This document shows, piece by piece, positions 32,171-42,907 of a stretch of 64,000 bases of DNA. The stretch is taken from assembly GCA_964017195.1 (NCBI GenBank), contig OZ024887.1, forward strand, positions 434,001 to 498,000, given 5' to 3'. Positions within the stretch are counted from its first letter, which is position 1. Each line of letters opens with the position of its first letter. The position numbers and the translations under genes were made by a program. The DNA comes from Siderastrea radians (taxonomy: Eukaryota; Cnidaria; Anthozoa; Scleractinia; Rhizangiidae). Under the pieces are notes generated by a model. The model was not told where the DNA came from, searched no databases, and was given only the letters and a program-made list of their open reading frames with translations.

Positions 32171-33196
32171 ATGACAGCACTGCTCGGACACACACCTTTT
32201 TGGAATCATGATGTCTCGGTAGGCATTGTGGCGGACGAATTCAAAAATGTTATGCAAAACGCATCCACTGGCGAAGCGTTAACTATGAGTATCTGCTGCT
32301 TATTTCTATCAATAACAATTGTAGTGGAAAACTCCCTTGTCATCGCTGCAGTTTGGAAAGATCCACTGAAGACACTGAGATCTTCACCTACAGTCTTCAT
32401 ACTACTAGAATTAGCAATAGCCGATTTGTTTGTGGGTCTAGTACTCGCCCCATCATCAGCTGTTTGGTATCTTCGCATCGCAATGAAAAACGACCCATGG
32501 AAGTCTCTCTTTCTTGTTATGATGTTTAGTCAATTTTTCCTGATTGTGTCCGTTTTTCACGTTTTGTTGTTAGCCATCGACAGGTATTTTGCTATTGGAA
32601 AACCCTTAGAGTATCGCGCCATAATCACCAAAAGGCGGGTTTTTATCGGCTCTTTGTCGATATGGGTTTTTAGTTTTGGTTATGCCATGCTTTCACTTAT
32701 CTTACAAGCCAGAGCTCTGGTGTTGTGGTTTATTTATGTCCTTTTAATTTGGCTTTTATCAGAGGGTATTACGTTTCTGTACCTTGTAACGCTAAGAAAC
32801 TTGTTCAGCTATTATAGAACTAGAATTACGGAAGAAAACTTTCGTTGCAACCTAGATTTACTTTACCTGAGAGAGAAGAAAGTTTTTGTGGTAATTCTCT
32901 CGGTTATTTTGGTATTTTACTTCTGTTTCATCCCGTGGTTGACAAATGAGTTTTTATTATTTTTCTGCCGCGCTTGTCGTGGTAATTATAGGTTATTGAT
33001 AATTGGTTATCATGTAGCAACACTTCTTACTTTTATAAATTCTGCTCTGAATCCCTTGTTGTACTCGTGGAGGTTTTCAAAATTTCGAGCCACTTTCAAG
33101 TGTTTTTGGACAACATGTTTTTGCCAAAAGGGACGTAGAAGAAGAAAGACACTCGAAATCATTCAAGAAAAACAAACGAACGACACAAAGTTGTGA
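32171..33196 (+). CDS. Receptor G: intact class A GPCR, D-type
   Basis: A 341-aa single-exon receptor starting MTALLGHTPFWNHD. The sequon at residue 12 is lost, but NAS at about 30-32 offers another site. TM1 has EN where nearly all class A receptors have GN. Other landmarks: ELAIADL in TM2, AIDRYFAIGKP at TM3/ICL2, CFIPW in TM6, CRAC at the top of TM6, NSALNPLLYSW in TM7, cysteines in the proximal tail that could be palmitoylated (CFWTTCFC), and NDTKL at the end. It lies just outside the duplicated block. AATAAA at 33228-33233, about 32 bp after the stop, is a plausible poly(A) signal. Closest relative here is D'. Confidence 0.94.
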   Translation: MTALLGHTPFWNHDVSVGIVADEFKNVMQNASTGEALTMSICCLFLSITIVVENSLVIAAVWKDPLKTLRSSPTVFILLELAIADLFVGLVLAPSSAVWYLRIAMKNDPWKSLFLVMMFSQFFLIVSVFHVLLLAIDRYFAIGKPLEYRAIITKRRVFIGSLSIWVFSFGYAMLSLILQARALVLWFIYVLLIWLLSEGITFLYLVTLRNLFSYYRTRITEENFRCNLDLLYLREKKVFVVILSVILVFYFCFIPWLTNEFLLFFCRACRGNYRLLIIGYHVATLLTFINSALNPLLYSWRFSKFRATFKCFWTTCFCQKGRRRRKTLEIIQEKQTNDTKL

Positions 33197-33711
33197 CAAT
33201 GTTTGAAAGTTGTCATATCAATTTGGAAATAAACTACCTGCTCGACACAGTGGCAGAAGCTAGAGAACATTGCATGAATGAAGCTTAAAATGACATTGCA
33301 ATGAAATTTGCATTATCATCTATTCAAAGACTGCTGAAGAAACTGAAACACCAAGCTGCAACAATATTTCGAAGTTATTCTGTTAGTTAAGGAAAAGGCT
33401 GTACTTTCTAACGTTCGAATTCGGGGTAGACCAAACAAAAAAATTCTCTACATTTTGACGACTATGAATCGGCTTGGGCAGAAAAAAATCAAGCAAATTG
33501 TATTTTCTAGTTATTTACGTCTACATTCAGTTTTAGCAGGTGTTTCAAAAGGAAATAACCCATCCTTCTTTCTTCAATGATGTGATGTAAACTATAAATC
33601 TTTTAACAATATTAAGTTAAATCAGCATGGAAAATAATTGGAACGTTTTAAAGAACAATGTCGTTTTATGTCTTGCCAACAACTCATGATTCTATAACGT
33701 TAGGAAAAATA

Positions 33712-33773
33712 CATTAATAATAATAGTAATAATAATAATAATAGTCATAATAATAATAATAATAATAATAACA
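33712..33773. repeat. AAT microsatellite
   Basis: Imperfect AAT/AAC trinucleotide array with occasional AGT and CAT interruptions. Confidence 0.85.
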
Positions 33774-34084
33774 ACAAGAAATTCGTAAGAATTTAGAGGC
33801 GGCGCATACGCTGTCAACCGTCTCCTCCCCTCTGTTCTTTCTAAGGAATAAAAGGTTTGTTTTAGTAGTTAAAGTGCATGTTTAAGTAAATCTAAGACTT
33901 ATCAAGCTTAAATTAAACAGTCAATTTTAACTCTGAAGTTCCGTTGGAGTAAATGTTTTTATTGACGAGCACTGAAGGTAATTTTCTGCTTGCTTTCACT
34001 ACATTCTCAGAAATACGCCAGAAACTTGTTATCGAGCACTCAAAACAACACCAAAAACAAAACTATTTCTATCCGAAAACACTA

Positions 34085-35312
34085 ACCACCGCTAACAACT
34101 CCCAAGTAAACACTAGCCTTAATAAACACCGCCCTTCTCGATCAAATGTCCTCAAAAACAGCGAATAAACATTACAACATGCACCTACCTTTAATTAACT
34201 TCAATATTCCGCAAAACTCAAAACAACAAAATTACACTCCTTTCTACGATTACTTTTTTCGTAACCAGCACTACTTCAAACAAAGAACTAAAACAGACTT
34301 GTTGGCCTTCGCTAACCTCCTTTACACAGTTACCGCGCACATCCTCTATCTAATCAATGTCATCATAATGGCAGAATGTCCAGTATTTAAGCCACTGATT
34401 AACTGATAAAATCAGTGACTTTATCTCAAGAAATAAATCAACCTTAAACCTTCAAGCAAGGACTCCATTCCTAGCGGCAGGAGTGCAAACTACTCCCAAT
34501 CTACAATCTATTGTTATTTATATAACAGCAATGCAATTCTCGTGCAAAGGTCATTATTTACGTCATTATAACAGCAAGAAACGGCCCCTAGCCATTCACC
34601 ACAAATGTTTCACCCTTCAGACAATGGCTCCATTTCAATCTTAACAACAAAAATAGAGGCTACTTGCAATCTAAAACCTATTGTTTCTATAACAGCAATG
34701 CAAAGAGCTGGTCGTTTATCACCTGTCAGGGACGGCGGGCCATTTTGGGGAACCTTCGACGATTTTCAAACTGACACCCCACTCTATCATTGTTTTTTTA
34801 GATATGACCCCCCATAAAATTAAATATTGTGAAAATGACCCTAACCGATTCCTCTGGTAACTAAAAATATGGTCGCTACAAATCGTGCTTAAGTTCTCCA
34901 CATACTCTATCTACACTTGCGTTTATAAAGATCGGTGTTTACTGTTCACAGCTATTTAACGAGTACAGTCAACACTATCTTCCTTCCTCTACTTTACATC
35001 ATCGCAAAACTCAAGAATGGAGTTTATGATCGCCTTCGCAACCTGTCGAGTTGGAAGCACTGTGTAACCACTACTAACAATAGTCTCCATGAGTCATGGA
35101 CGATCTCGCAGGCTAAGTACTCAACAAAACAACACCACATACAAGACTATTCTTATGCCGACATACTGACAACGCGCACAACTCCCAAGTTTTCACTAGC
35201 CTTTGTAAACACTGCCCCTTAAAAACGAAATGTCCTCAAAAACAGCGAAATAAACATTTCAACGCTTACCTTTACTCAACTTCAATACGCCGCGAAACTC
35301 AAAACAACAAAG
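34085..35312. repeat. Diverged direct repeat pair, about 1.08 kb apart
   Basis: About 150 bp at 34085-34240 resembles 35170-35312. Shared landmarks in order are CAACTCCCAAGT, ACACTAGCCTT, AATGTCCTCAAAAACAGCGAA, ACTTCAATA and GCAAAACTCAAAACAACAAA (or a one-base variant). The pair could be decayed terminal repeats of an element or a local duplication. No coding domain lies between them. Confidence 0.5.
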
Positions 35313-35521
35313 TTACGCTTCAGGTGCAAAAATGGTCATGTCACGAACAAATCGTCCGGTATTTGAAACATTAGCTCTCAATCTCGTAAAATCGACGTCA
35401 TTATAACGAGCCTAATTGTTTAGAGCTCGCGCGGAGTCTAAGTGAACTGACTTCCGCCAAACCAGAAATGTGCGTTGCATTTTATGAGTCGGCCGGACGT
35501 GCCTAGGCACATCGCGCCGCC

Positions 35522-35555
<34 letters not shown>

Positions 35556-35556
35556 T
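35522..35556. repeat. AAT microsatellite at the end of a Penelope fragment
   Basis: About eleven tandem TAA units directly beside the 3' end of the - strand Penelope-like fragment. They could be a target preference or a 3' tail. Confidence 0.8.
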
Positions 35557-35589
35557 TTATCATAAAATTAAACGCTAAAAAAGTTTTAA

Positions 35590-36010
35590 AACTCATTTTA
35601 AAAACTCATAAAAAAGCATACGACGTTTCGGCGCTACCCTCATTATCAAGTCAAAAAGGTGATAGTTAAAACAAGAATATATAAAACGTGAAAACAATAA
35701 AAAAAGTTGTGTGTCCAGTGGGCATACCGTAATACCCAAAGTAAAACAATAGAAAACTAAAAGTTCTAATTCAATTAGAAAAATGTCAAGTAAATAGTTT
35801 GGCGCGGATGGAGTCACTTTGCGTGTTGAGAGAAGGATTAATATCCCTTATAAACAGCATCTCGTATACTAGACAGTCAAACTTGCTTCTGCATTTGTTT
35901 AAAACTCTGAAGAGGTGATCAATCTTTGCTCCTTTGCTGCTATGTTGTGGCAAGTTTGACTGTCTAGTATACGAGATGCTGTTTATAAATCCCGCTCTAG
36001 GTTTAAATCC
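35590..36010 (-). mobile_element. Penelope-like 3' fragment (second family)
   Basis: Read on the - strand, 35816-35930 encodes a stretch typical of the very end of Penelope-like ORFs: KFDCLVYEMLFIRDINPSL followed by NTQSDSIRAKLF. The downstream (lower coordinate) part, around 35600-35640, carries CGCCGAAACGTCGTATGC, the terminal-repeat motif type seen in these elements. A 33-bp piece coding the same VYEMLF region is repeated inverted at 35949-35981, which makes a hairpin of about 130 bp. The family differs from the 15229 element. It is a 5'-truncated dead copy. Confidence 0.65.
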
Positions 36011-36275
36011 GGCTCTAGCCACTAGCTGGGGTTGTTTCTCGGTAGCGCCGAGTTCAACTCCTCAGCGCATGCTTGTAGTCGGATAGCCAACTGGGAGTTG
36101 AGTAGCATAGTAGGGATGGAATTATCCGTACATAGCCTGTACCAGGCTCCGAGATAGTGGGGAAAGCGTGAATTGAGAAAACAAGCGCGAAAAACGCATC
36201 GGGGCTGGGACCCACCACCGCCCCCTTTTCTCCAGATCCCACGCGTCTTATTTTCGCGTTCTCTTTCTAATTTTC

Positions 36276-36455
36276 ATGAGCCTGAAACAGGCTAGGGAAT
36301 ACATTAACATCGATGACGTCATGAGCCTGAAACAGGCTAGGGAATACATTAACATCGATGACGTCATGAGCCTGAAACAGGCTGGGGAATACATTAACTT
36401 CGATGACGTCATGAGCCTGAAACAGGCTAGGGAATACATTAACATCGATGACGTC
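36276..36455. repeat. 45-bp minisatellite, four copies, with CRE palindromes
   Basis: Four near-identical 45-bp units beginning ATGAGCCTGAAACAGG. Only a few substitutions separate them (GGGG for AGGG and TTC for ATC in the third unit). Each unit boundary creates the palindrome TGACGTCA, at 36314, 36359, 36404 and 36449. That is the full CREB/ATF consensus. Because 45 is divisible by three, the array is open in several frames (MSLKQAREYINIDDV repeated on the + strand), but no flanking coding signal supports a protein. Confidence 0.9.
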
Positions 36456-37011
36456 ATGGGCTATTGTCTTTATCTCACGAATACAATGGGAAGAAATCTC
36501 ATTAAAGTAGGATGATGACATGTTCTATTTTTAACTTACCAACGGGTTTAGCTGGTTTGTTTACCGGTTTGTCAGGTTTATCAATGACGCCATGTTCTGT
36601 TTTTAACCTGTGGCGGTTGTGGTTGGTGTAACTGGTGTTATGACAGAATTTTCGTTCCTTTCGCTTCTCATTTGTGACTCAAAATCACTGAACCGTGACG
36701 TTCTTGTGCAAGCTTCCATTTCTTGCCGCTTTCATATTTACTGCAGACAAGTACTGTTATTTAACAATAGAAAGCTATTTTCGGTTCACGGGTTCATAAA
36801 TTGTGCATGTTAATGATGGCGCCAACAAACCAACTACATTTTATTTCAAAGACTCAACTAGTACAAAGCAAAGTACACAATTAATTGTCTCCTTCTTCTT
36901 CAGCAAGGTTTCACTGACAAATGAATTTAATAAAAAGTGGCGTACATTTTTCCTATTTTATCAATTTCGAAGTGAAATTTGACTCAACAGTATCCTAGTC
37001 TTCCCATCACG

Positions 37012-37198
37012 GCCTCCGTTTTCTCCACCACAATTTTATTTCCCTCCTCCTCCTCCACAATTTTACTTTCCTCGTCGTCCTCCTCCTTCTCCACAATTTT
37101 ATTTCCCTCCTTCTCCACAATTCTAGTTCACTCCTCCTTCTCCACAATTTTATTTCCCTCCTCCTCCACAATTTTTTATCCCTCCTCCTCCACCTCCA
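37012..37198. repeat. Pyrimidine-rich minisatellite
   Basis: Repeats built from TCCTCCTCCACAATTTTATT with variable C/T runs. The array is interrupted by the element at 37199-38451 and its CTCCACCTCCACC text resumes at 38452. Confidence 0.8.
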
Positions 37199-38451
37199 CA
37201 GGGCCGTAGCTAGCATGAGGCGAGACGAGGCACTTGCCTCGTCTACGTTTTATTTCAAAATAAAAAACATACTGCTGGAAAAATAATCCCTAGAACGCAT
37301 TTGCGTCTGAGTGAGAAAAGATTAACCCAAGTAAGGTGTACGAAAAAGGCTTTGAAAAGACTCAAGTGGCTAATATTCCAGCTTCATTTTATATTATCAG
37401 TATATAATATCAGCTTCATTTGTGTCGTAATCCACATTCAAAGGCAGCTAATCAAACAGGCAGCTAATCGACCCTAATCCACAGTCAGCTCATAGCTTAC
37501 AAAATCAAACCTTTTAGAGAATCAATGCCCATGATCAGCGCCCAATTTCACACTTTTTGAGATACATTGCCTAAAAACTGCAAAAATCATCAATTCATAA
37601 GTTAAGATTTCGGAAGCAGGGGTGGCGCAGTAGTGAGAGCACTTGCCTCCCACCAATGTGGCCCGGGTTCGACTCCCGGTCCCGGTATCATATGTGGGTT
37701 GAGCTTGTTGTTGGTTCTCGTCCTTGCTCCGAGAGGTTTTTCTCCGCGTACTCCGGTTTTCCCCTCTCCTCAAAAACCAGCAACTCCAAATTTCAATTCG
37801 ATCTTCAGTCTCCTCGATTAGTAGTGCACTTGTGCACGGCTATAAGATTGAGACTATAATAAAGTTTTTCGATTTGAGATAAAAGATTACAAAGCCGGTG
37901 CTGGTCAAGACATTCACTTTTGTGATGGCTACTAAAAGAGCTCTTTGGCTGGCTCAAAGTTTTTCACCGTAGCGTAGTTTTCCGTGCTGTTCACTGGTGA
38001 GAACAGGAGATATAGTTTTCTCTCAGGCCACAGTAGAAGAGTTCTACAATTCGCCGCTGCAACTGAATTTGATAATCTTGAAGCAGCACGTTATTTGCAT
38101 GAGTTAGAAATTGGAAACCAGCCATTGCTAGCGACGGAGCAGGAAGGCGGGGATGGGTGTGTATAACAGCAATGCGAAATTCGGGATAGCCATCTACTTG
38201 GTCAGTCAGTTGCACGCCTTTATAGTGGGTATAAAAAATGTTGAAAGCACAAAAAACTCTTGCCTTTTTACACTTGAACGATACTGAATTTTGAAGAAAA
38301 ATCTCATTAAAAGATGCTAAAAATAGAGAGAGAGTACCGGTAGGTCTTAAAATTTTCAGTGGGGAGCATGCTTCACGACCCCCTAGAAGGTCGCACCTTT
38401 GGCGCTCGCGAGACCTGCCTCTTCTGTTCTGAAAGTCTGGCTACGGCCCTG
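37199..38451. mobile_element. hAT-like non-autonomous element, 1253 bp
   Basis: Ends are inverted: CAGGGCCGTAGC on the left and GCTACGGCCCTG on the right. CTCCACCTCCA occurs on both sides. Because the target is a minisatellite, the duplication could be CTCCA or longer, but a match is present. CAGGG termini fit the hAT superfamily. No transposase is seen. A tRNA-derived SINE is nested inside at 37616-37883. Confidence 0.7.
37616..37883 (+). mobile_element. tRNA-derived SINE
   Basis: The 5' part looks like a tRNA: box A at GGTGGCGCAGTAGTGAG (37621-37637) and box B at GGGTTCGACTCCC (37665-37677), spaced as in RNA polymerase III internal promoters. The body contains GCTCCGAGAGGTTTTTCTCC and CGGTTTTCCCCTC. 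The tail ends ATAATAAAGTTTTTCGATTTG. It matches the style of SINEs I associate with coral genomes. It is not a functional tRNA because the acceptor stem does not pair. Confidence 0.8.
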
Positions 38452-39490
38452 CTCCACCTCCACCACGATCGATCAGCCTTGCATCTTTCAAATCTGTATT
38501 ATACGTGATGTCCACCCATCACGGAAAAACGGCCAAGTTACAAAAAACCAAAACCACACCATTTCTATACTTTCCTGGCAAGGATATGCCCAATTTGGTT
38601 TTAAATCGAAAAGATCCACTTTGGAGAATTTGCAGAAAAGTCGCACGTGTCTCTCAGCAAGCGAACACCGCGCCATGTCTGCTGATGTGTGACTAATTTC
38701 AACCGCTTATGCAAATTGCTGTCGGTTTTCAAAACATCGTGTTGTAGACTTGCACCAGGTCGACTTCTTCGATTGATATTACTTTGCCTGTGTTTTGCGA
38801 GTAAAGCGAGCGAAGTGAGCTTCAATGAGGTCGCGAAGCGACCGAACGAGCGATGAAGTGGCGAGAGGCCTACTAACGTGATAAAAAATTTAAGGACTTG
38901 GGAATGTCTAATCGTATTGTTGTGTGGTGAATTGTTCGCGGGTACCAGCCAGTTGTCTAAGGCCAATTCCCTTGCACCCATTCTCGTCCCCGGAGCCAGC
39001 TGTCGGTGGCACCTGGGCACGAGGACCATCATAGCTTAACACATTTGTCGTCCCCAGCAACAGGCGTCATCAGTTTAGAGGACTAGGCTGCTCTGTGAAC
39101 GAAAACGCCTTGCACCTTGAGACCTAATGACTGCTTAATGGGGGTTTTCCGACCGCATAAGCTATCACTTTGAACATTCCCATTGTCCTCCCCAGAGTCG
39201 CATCTCCCTGTTGGACCTCCTCTCAGGCGTCCCCGGTTAAGGGTTAGGATTATTCTCGTTCCCAGAGCCGCTTGGTCCTCGTGTCCAGTCGCCGGCGGCT
39301 GAGAGGGCCAAGCGGCGCTGGGGACGAGAATGGGGAATTGGCATTCTCGTTCCCAGAGCCTACGATCTGTTCGGTCAGCGGTGGGATCGCAGACCCTGCT
39401 ATCAGCCATTACCGGATGTCGTGAAATCCGCGACATCCGGTAGTACGTCTAATTCGTTAAGGTGCTATTGCGCCTACTCCATTCTCCGGG
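38452..39490. other. Repeat-rich spacer with GC-rich fold-back pieces
   Basis: Contains irregular GAGCGA/AGCGAGC repeats (38800-38870) and related ends ATTCTCGT(C/T)CCCAGAGC near 38978, 39255 and 39350. The segment about 39252-39340 folds on itself (TTCTCGTTCCCAGAGCCGCT against AGCGGCGCTGGGGACGAGAA). The frames here are repeat shadows and not genes. Confidence 0.5.
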
Positions 39491-39492
39491 TG

Positions 39493-39734
39493 GTAACGAG
39501 GTATGTTTTTCATCGCTGATCCTATTTTTGTACCCAAATTTCTGATCCTTGATTCCAAAAGCGTGACCAATTTTCGTCCCTGATCCCACAAATATGGCAC
39601 AGCCTGATCCCTAAAAAATTGCTAATCCCAATCCCATGGTCTGTGAACCCTGCTCCCGGGGCCGTGATCTTAGATCCAGCCCTTCTGATCCCTGATCCCA
39701 CCCATTTGATCCCTGATCCCACATACCTCGTTAC
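39493..39734. mobile_element. 242-bp MITE with GTAACGAGGTATGT ends
   Basis: The 14-bp ends are exact inverted copies and extend three more bases with one mismatch. The interior is made of TGATCCC(T/A)GATCCCA-type repeats. No coding capacity. Confidence 0.7.
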
Positions 39735-42639
39735 GACCCTGCTATCTCGTCCGTGGTCTGGCAACAACCGAGAAATTTGAATTCCTATCGATCGAGTCAT
39801 GGTCATCGACTAAAAGCTGTTCAGGACTCTCTAAATCTCCTGCAATTAGCGGAAAACCTGGAACTTTAAAACGAACAAACTTAAGAAACTGCCTTTCGTG
39901 TCGTAGTTGTTCAGAAGAACGATTGTCGCTGCATTTTGCTCAAGAGTTTTGGACTTGTATCTTGCTTGAATAAAGGTATTGCATTTGCGTTGTAATGAAT
40001 TGTACAGTTATTTTGGTTTCTGTTGTGTGAGAATGTCAACTGTGTACTTATCGTTTCGCCACTAAACGCTACACCGTATTACGTTTCACCACATCGCAAA
40101 TTGAAATCCAGAAGCATTTGGCGCCCAAGTTTTTAAATATCGACATGAAGAGGTCATTACAAAAGTTGATGAGGCAGTTACGTGTAAGTTTATTCTGTGT
40201 GGAAATTGATCAAGTCAATATATTAATTAATGCCCCGATAAATTCAATCGGAAATAAAACGTTACGCGTAGAAGCCAAAAAATTTAACGTTACTGCGCAT
40301 ACAGTTTTAATCGGCCAATCAAAAAATAAAATTCTGGCCATTACCAAAGCTACACGAGACGTCATTTAAAAAAGCCGCTAGCTCTGGGGACGAAAATGGG
40401 GAATTGGATCAGTCACGTGCTGCATCGACACGTTCGTGTACTCTAAAGCATGGTGGCGCTAAGGAAAAAGAAGGGCGGTTAGACCACTAAAAGTAACACT
40501 CCTGGAGGGCTCCCTCTCCCCCTTAAAAAGGATATAAATCAACATAAATGGGGGAGTTTTGTACTGGCATGTTACTTGTCGAGGTTATAGGTATTGCTTA
40601 TAACAACTTTTTACTCACAAGACTCAATGACCTCGGCGCCTACCTTGCCGCGAAGCCTGAAGTAACTAGCACAGCACTACACTACAAAGCAGGCAACGAC
40701 GTCGTCGAGGCTCAACAGCCACCTCCAAGCCGGAGAGCTTGTCAAGAAACAAGCCAAATTTGGGTACACAACATAGACCAACAAGAAACACGAGGCGTGA
40801 TTATGTATGTATTTTATTAAGTAAAAGTCAGGCCAGCATCAACTCCACTGACCTACAAAGCATTGACAATAGTTGGTTTTCACAAAACCAGCACAAGAAC
40901 CGTAAACACACTAGCGCCAATACTTGGACGTTTACACTAACATGAACTACGTTCTATAAATAGTAAACAGTGAGCTTGCCTGACACAAGACGAATAAACA
41001 CTACAAATAAAAGAGAGCTAACAAGTACCCGCTAAACAACATGCACCGATATATACTGACGTAATTAACATTGACGAAATACTACTTTACAGTGACGCAA
41101 TACTGAATCCCAACACCAACAGTGACGAAATAAAGCACGCCACCGCACAAAGTTCACAAGTGACGTCACCAACTGTGGTACACATACAAGCACATGCGCA
41201 ACAGGTCACCGCCATGACGACGAACAAAAGTACACAGTCACGTGATCTAGGCGAGACAGAGACAAGGGAACGAGTTAGAAGCGCCGCTAGACACTGGACA
41301 TGCAAGTAACACGTTTAGTGAAGAAAACCTTATAGTTAGTTAGCACAAGTAATTTAATCAAGGTTATGTCAGCTTCTCGCAACACAGTGAGTGCAAAACA
41401 GCGCTCACCATCTGTAAGAAGTCACTTCTAAAACCGTGGACCATCTTTTAAAAGAGTCCAGGTCGAGGGTCTAGGTTTCGTCTTAAAGGGAATTTTCCTG
41501 TGTTTTTGCGAGAGCGCCAAAAGTATGAATAAATACTCTGACATTGTAAACGCATTTTGTGTGGGAACGAACTTGTGTCACGTGATTTCTCCAAGGGAGA
41601 ACAAACCATCATCTGTTGTTTGTCTCCTTCTAGGATGGACACCTCAGTTGCCAAGAGTGTGTCTGACTTAGAAGGAGCTGCCTATACATGGCAGATACTC
41701 AAAACTGCAACATTAAACAAGCACGGTTAGAAAGCTGACAATCTTTTTAAGTGCCTCCTATTTAGAAAGAGACTTTCACATGCGACCGAAAAAGTCAAAT
41801 CTAAACAATTTCCTTTTTGTTATTAGAACCTTCATTCTTTCAATTTGGATGTCTGACATGACATCCAATTATTCTTCGACCAATCCTGTTTGTCTTTCCA
41901 ACTACTGACGGAACTATTCTTATTACTCCAGCCATTTGCAGTGTTGTATTCTTCCCTTTAGAATTAAGACAAATAAATATACAAGCAAGCAAACAAAAAA
42001 TTCAATCAATCAATCAATCAATGTCTAAATAAATAAAACGTGGCGACTGACAAACGGGTTTCCCCCAATTCCAGATCCAAATGGAATTTAGAATGTTTAA
42101 CTGTTTTTATGGAAGAAGGGAAAAGAGTACCCAGAGAAAAACCCTCATCCTCGGAGACTCAGGGGCAGATAGCCGGGACGAAAGGCAGATAAAACGGGCG
42201 AAATAGGTGCGAGCTGAAGCTTGGTGCAAGCGAAAGTTTACAAAACGGGCGGGAACAGCCCCTGAGAGGATACCTTTAACGGACTAGTTCAAGAGCCCAT
42301 TTGTGTTCTTGCTTCTGATTGAGCACAAATTTTGAGGCATTGTATTTTTTTTGTGCCCAATCAGCGATCAGCTTATTTCGCCGTTCCTTTCGTGACGTCT
42401 TATACAGAGAGTAACTTTGCTAAACCTTTTACCCAGGTCTCATGCACTGGTGCGTACTGAAATCAACTTTCTATCTTCCTCGTTCGATAAGCCTACCATC
42501 GAAGAAAGATTTCAATCGTAATATGCGAACCGATAAAGCCAAGAAATCGAGAAATTTGGAAAGGGTGCTCAAGGAAAAAGAAAACAAGTACGAAAATCAG
42601 ATTGAGGTATTGTGAAAAGTTCACACCTTAGTTGAAACT
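39735..42639. other. Spacer with no supported gene
   Basis: Almost 3 kb with only short frames. It includes an ATCA microsatellite (about 42002-42022) and inverted CTCAGGGGC-containing stretches near 42165 and 42265 that may be MITE ends. I recognise no protein domain. Confidence 0.45.
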
Positions 42640-42893
42640 TTTAGAAGCGTGCAGTTAGGATTTACGAGCGTTTGCTCCAAACTGCACGCTTCTGAGGAAA
42701 TTTCGGTCATTTCTCAGGTCCTAGTTTCAATATTTTTGTAATAAACTGGACCAAGCCATTATTAGAAGTTTCACCACATTTAGGGACCAACCTACCCACC
42801 CTGTGACTTTTTCCAGCTCGAAGATATTAGCATTTCCATGCTACTCTTAAATTCGAGTGTAAATAAAGTTTTGTTGTTGTTGTTGTTTGACCT
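42640..42893 (+). repeat. Hairpin plus retroposon-like 3' tail
   Basis: A hairpin (AGAAGCGTGCAGTT against AACTGCACGCTTCT) at 42640-42693 is followed, after an unremarkable stretch, by TCGAGTGTAAATAAAGTTTT and a (GTT)n run ending near 42890. Such AATAAAG plus GTT-repeat tails are typical of non-LTR retroposon 3' ends in cnidarians. It lies just beyond the CELF stop codon, in the opposite orientation. Confidence 0.5.
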
Positions 42894-42907
42894 ACTTACC
42901 ACAGGAG

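Larger units (their letters stand above)
33197..35519. other. Gene-free, repeat-bearing spacer
   Basis: Holds an AAT microsatellite at about 33712-33773 and a diverged direct repeat (see separate entry). The text TATAACAGCAATGC recurs near 34520, 34690 and again at 38162. No supported gene. Confidence 0.45.

Noticed and set aside
36267..36521. Repetitive proteins on both strands (MSLKQAREYINIDDV repeats)
   Set aside because: A 45-bp repeat without a stop is open in several frames by construction. No flanking coding region or splice signal was seen.
37616..37690. Possible tRNA gene
   Set aside because: Boxes A and B are present, but the acceptor and anticodon arms do not fold properly and a SINE body with an AT-rich tail follows.
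38601..39436. Two - strand frames of 143 and 117 aa in GC-rich DNA
   Set aside because: They overlap fold-back and GAGCGA-type repeats, and I see no recognisable domain.
40118..40820. Two short + strand frames (83 and 90 aa)
   Set aside because: No domain, no splice context and no paralog in the window. Chance frames cannot be excluded.
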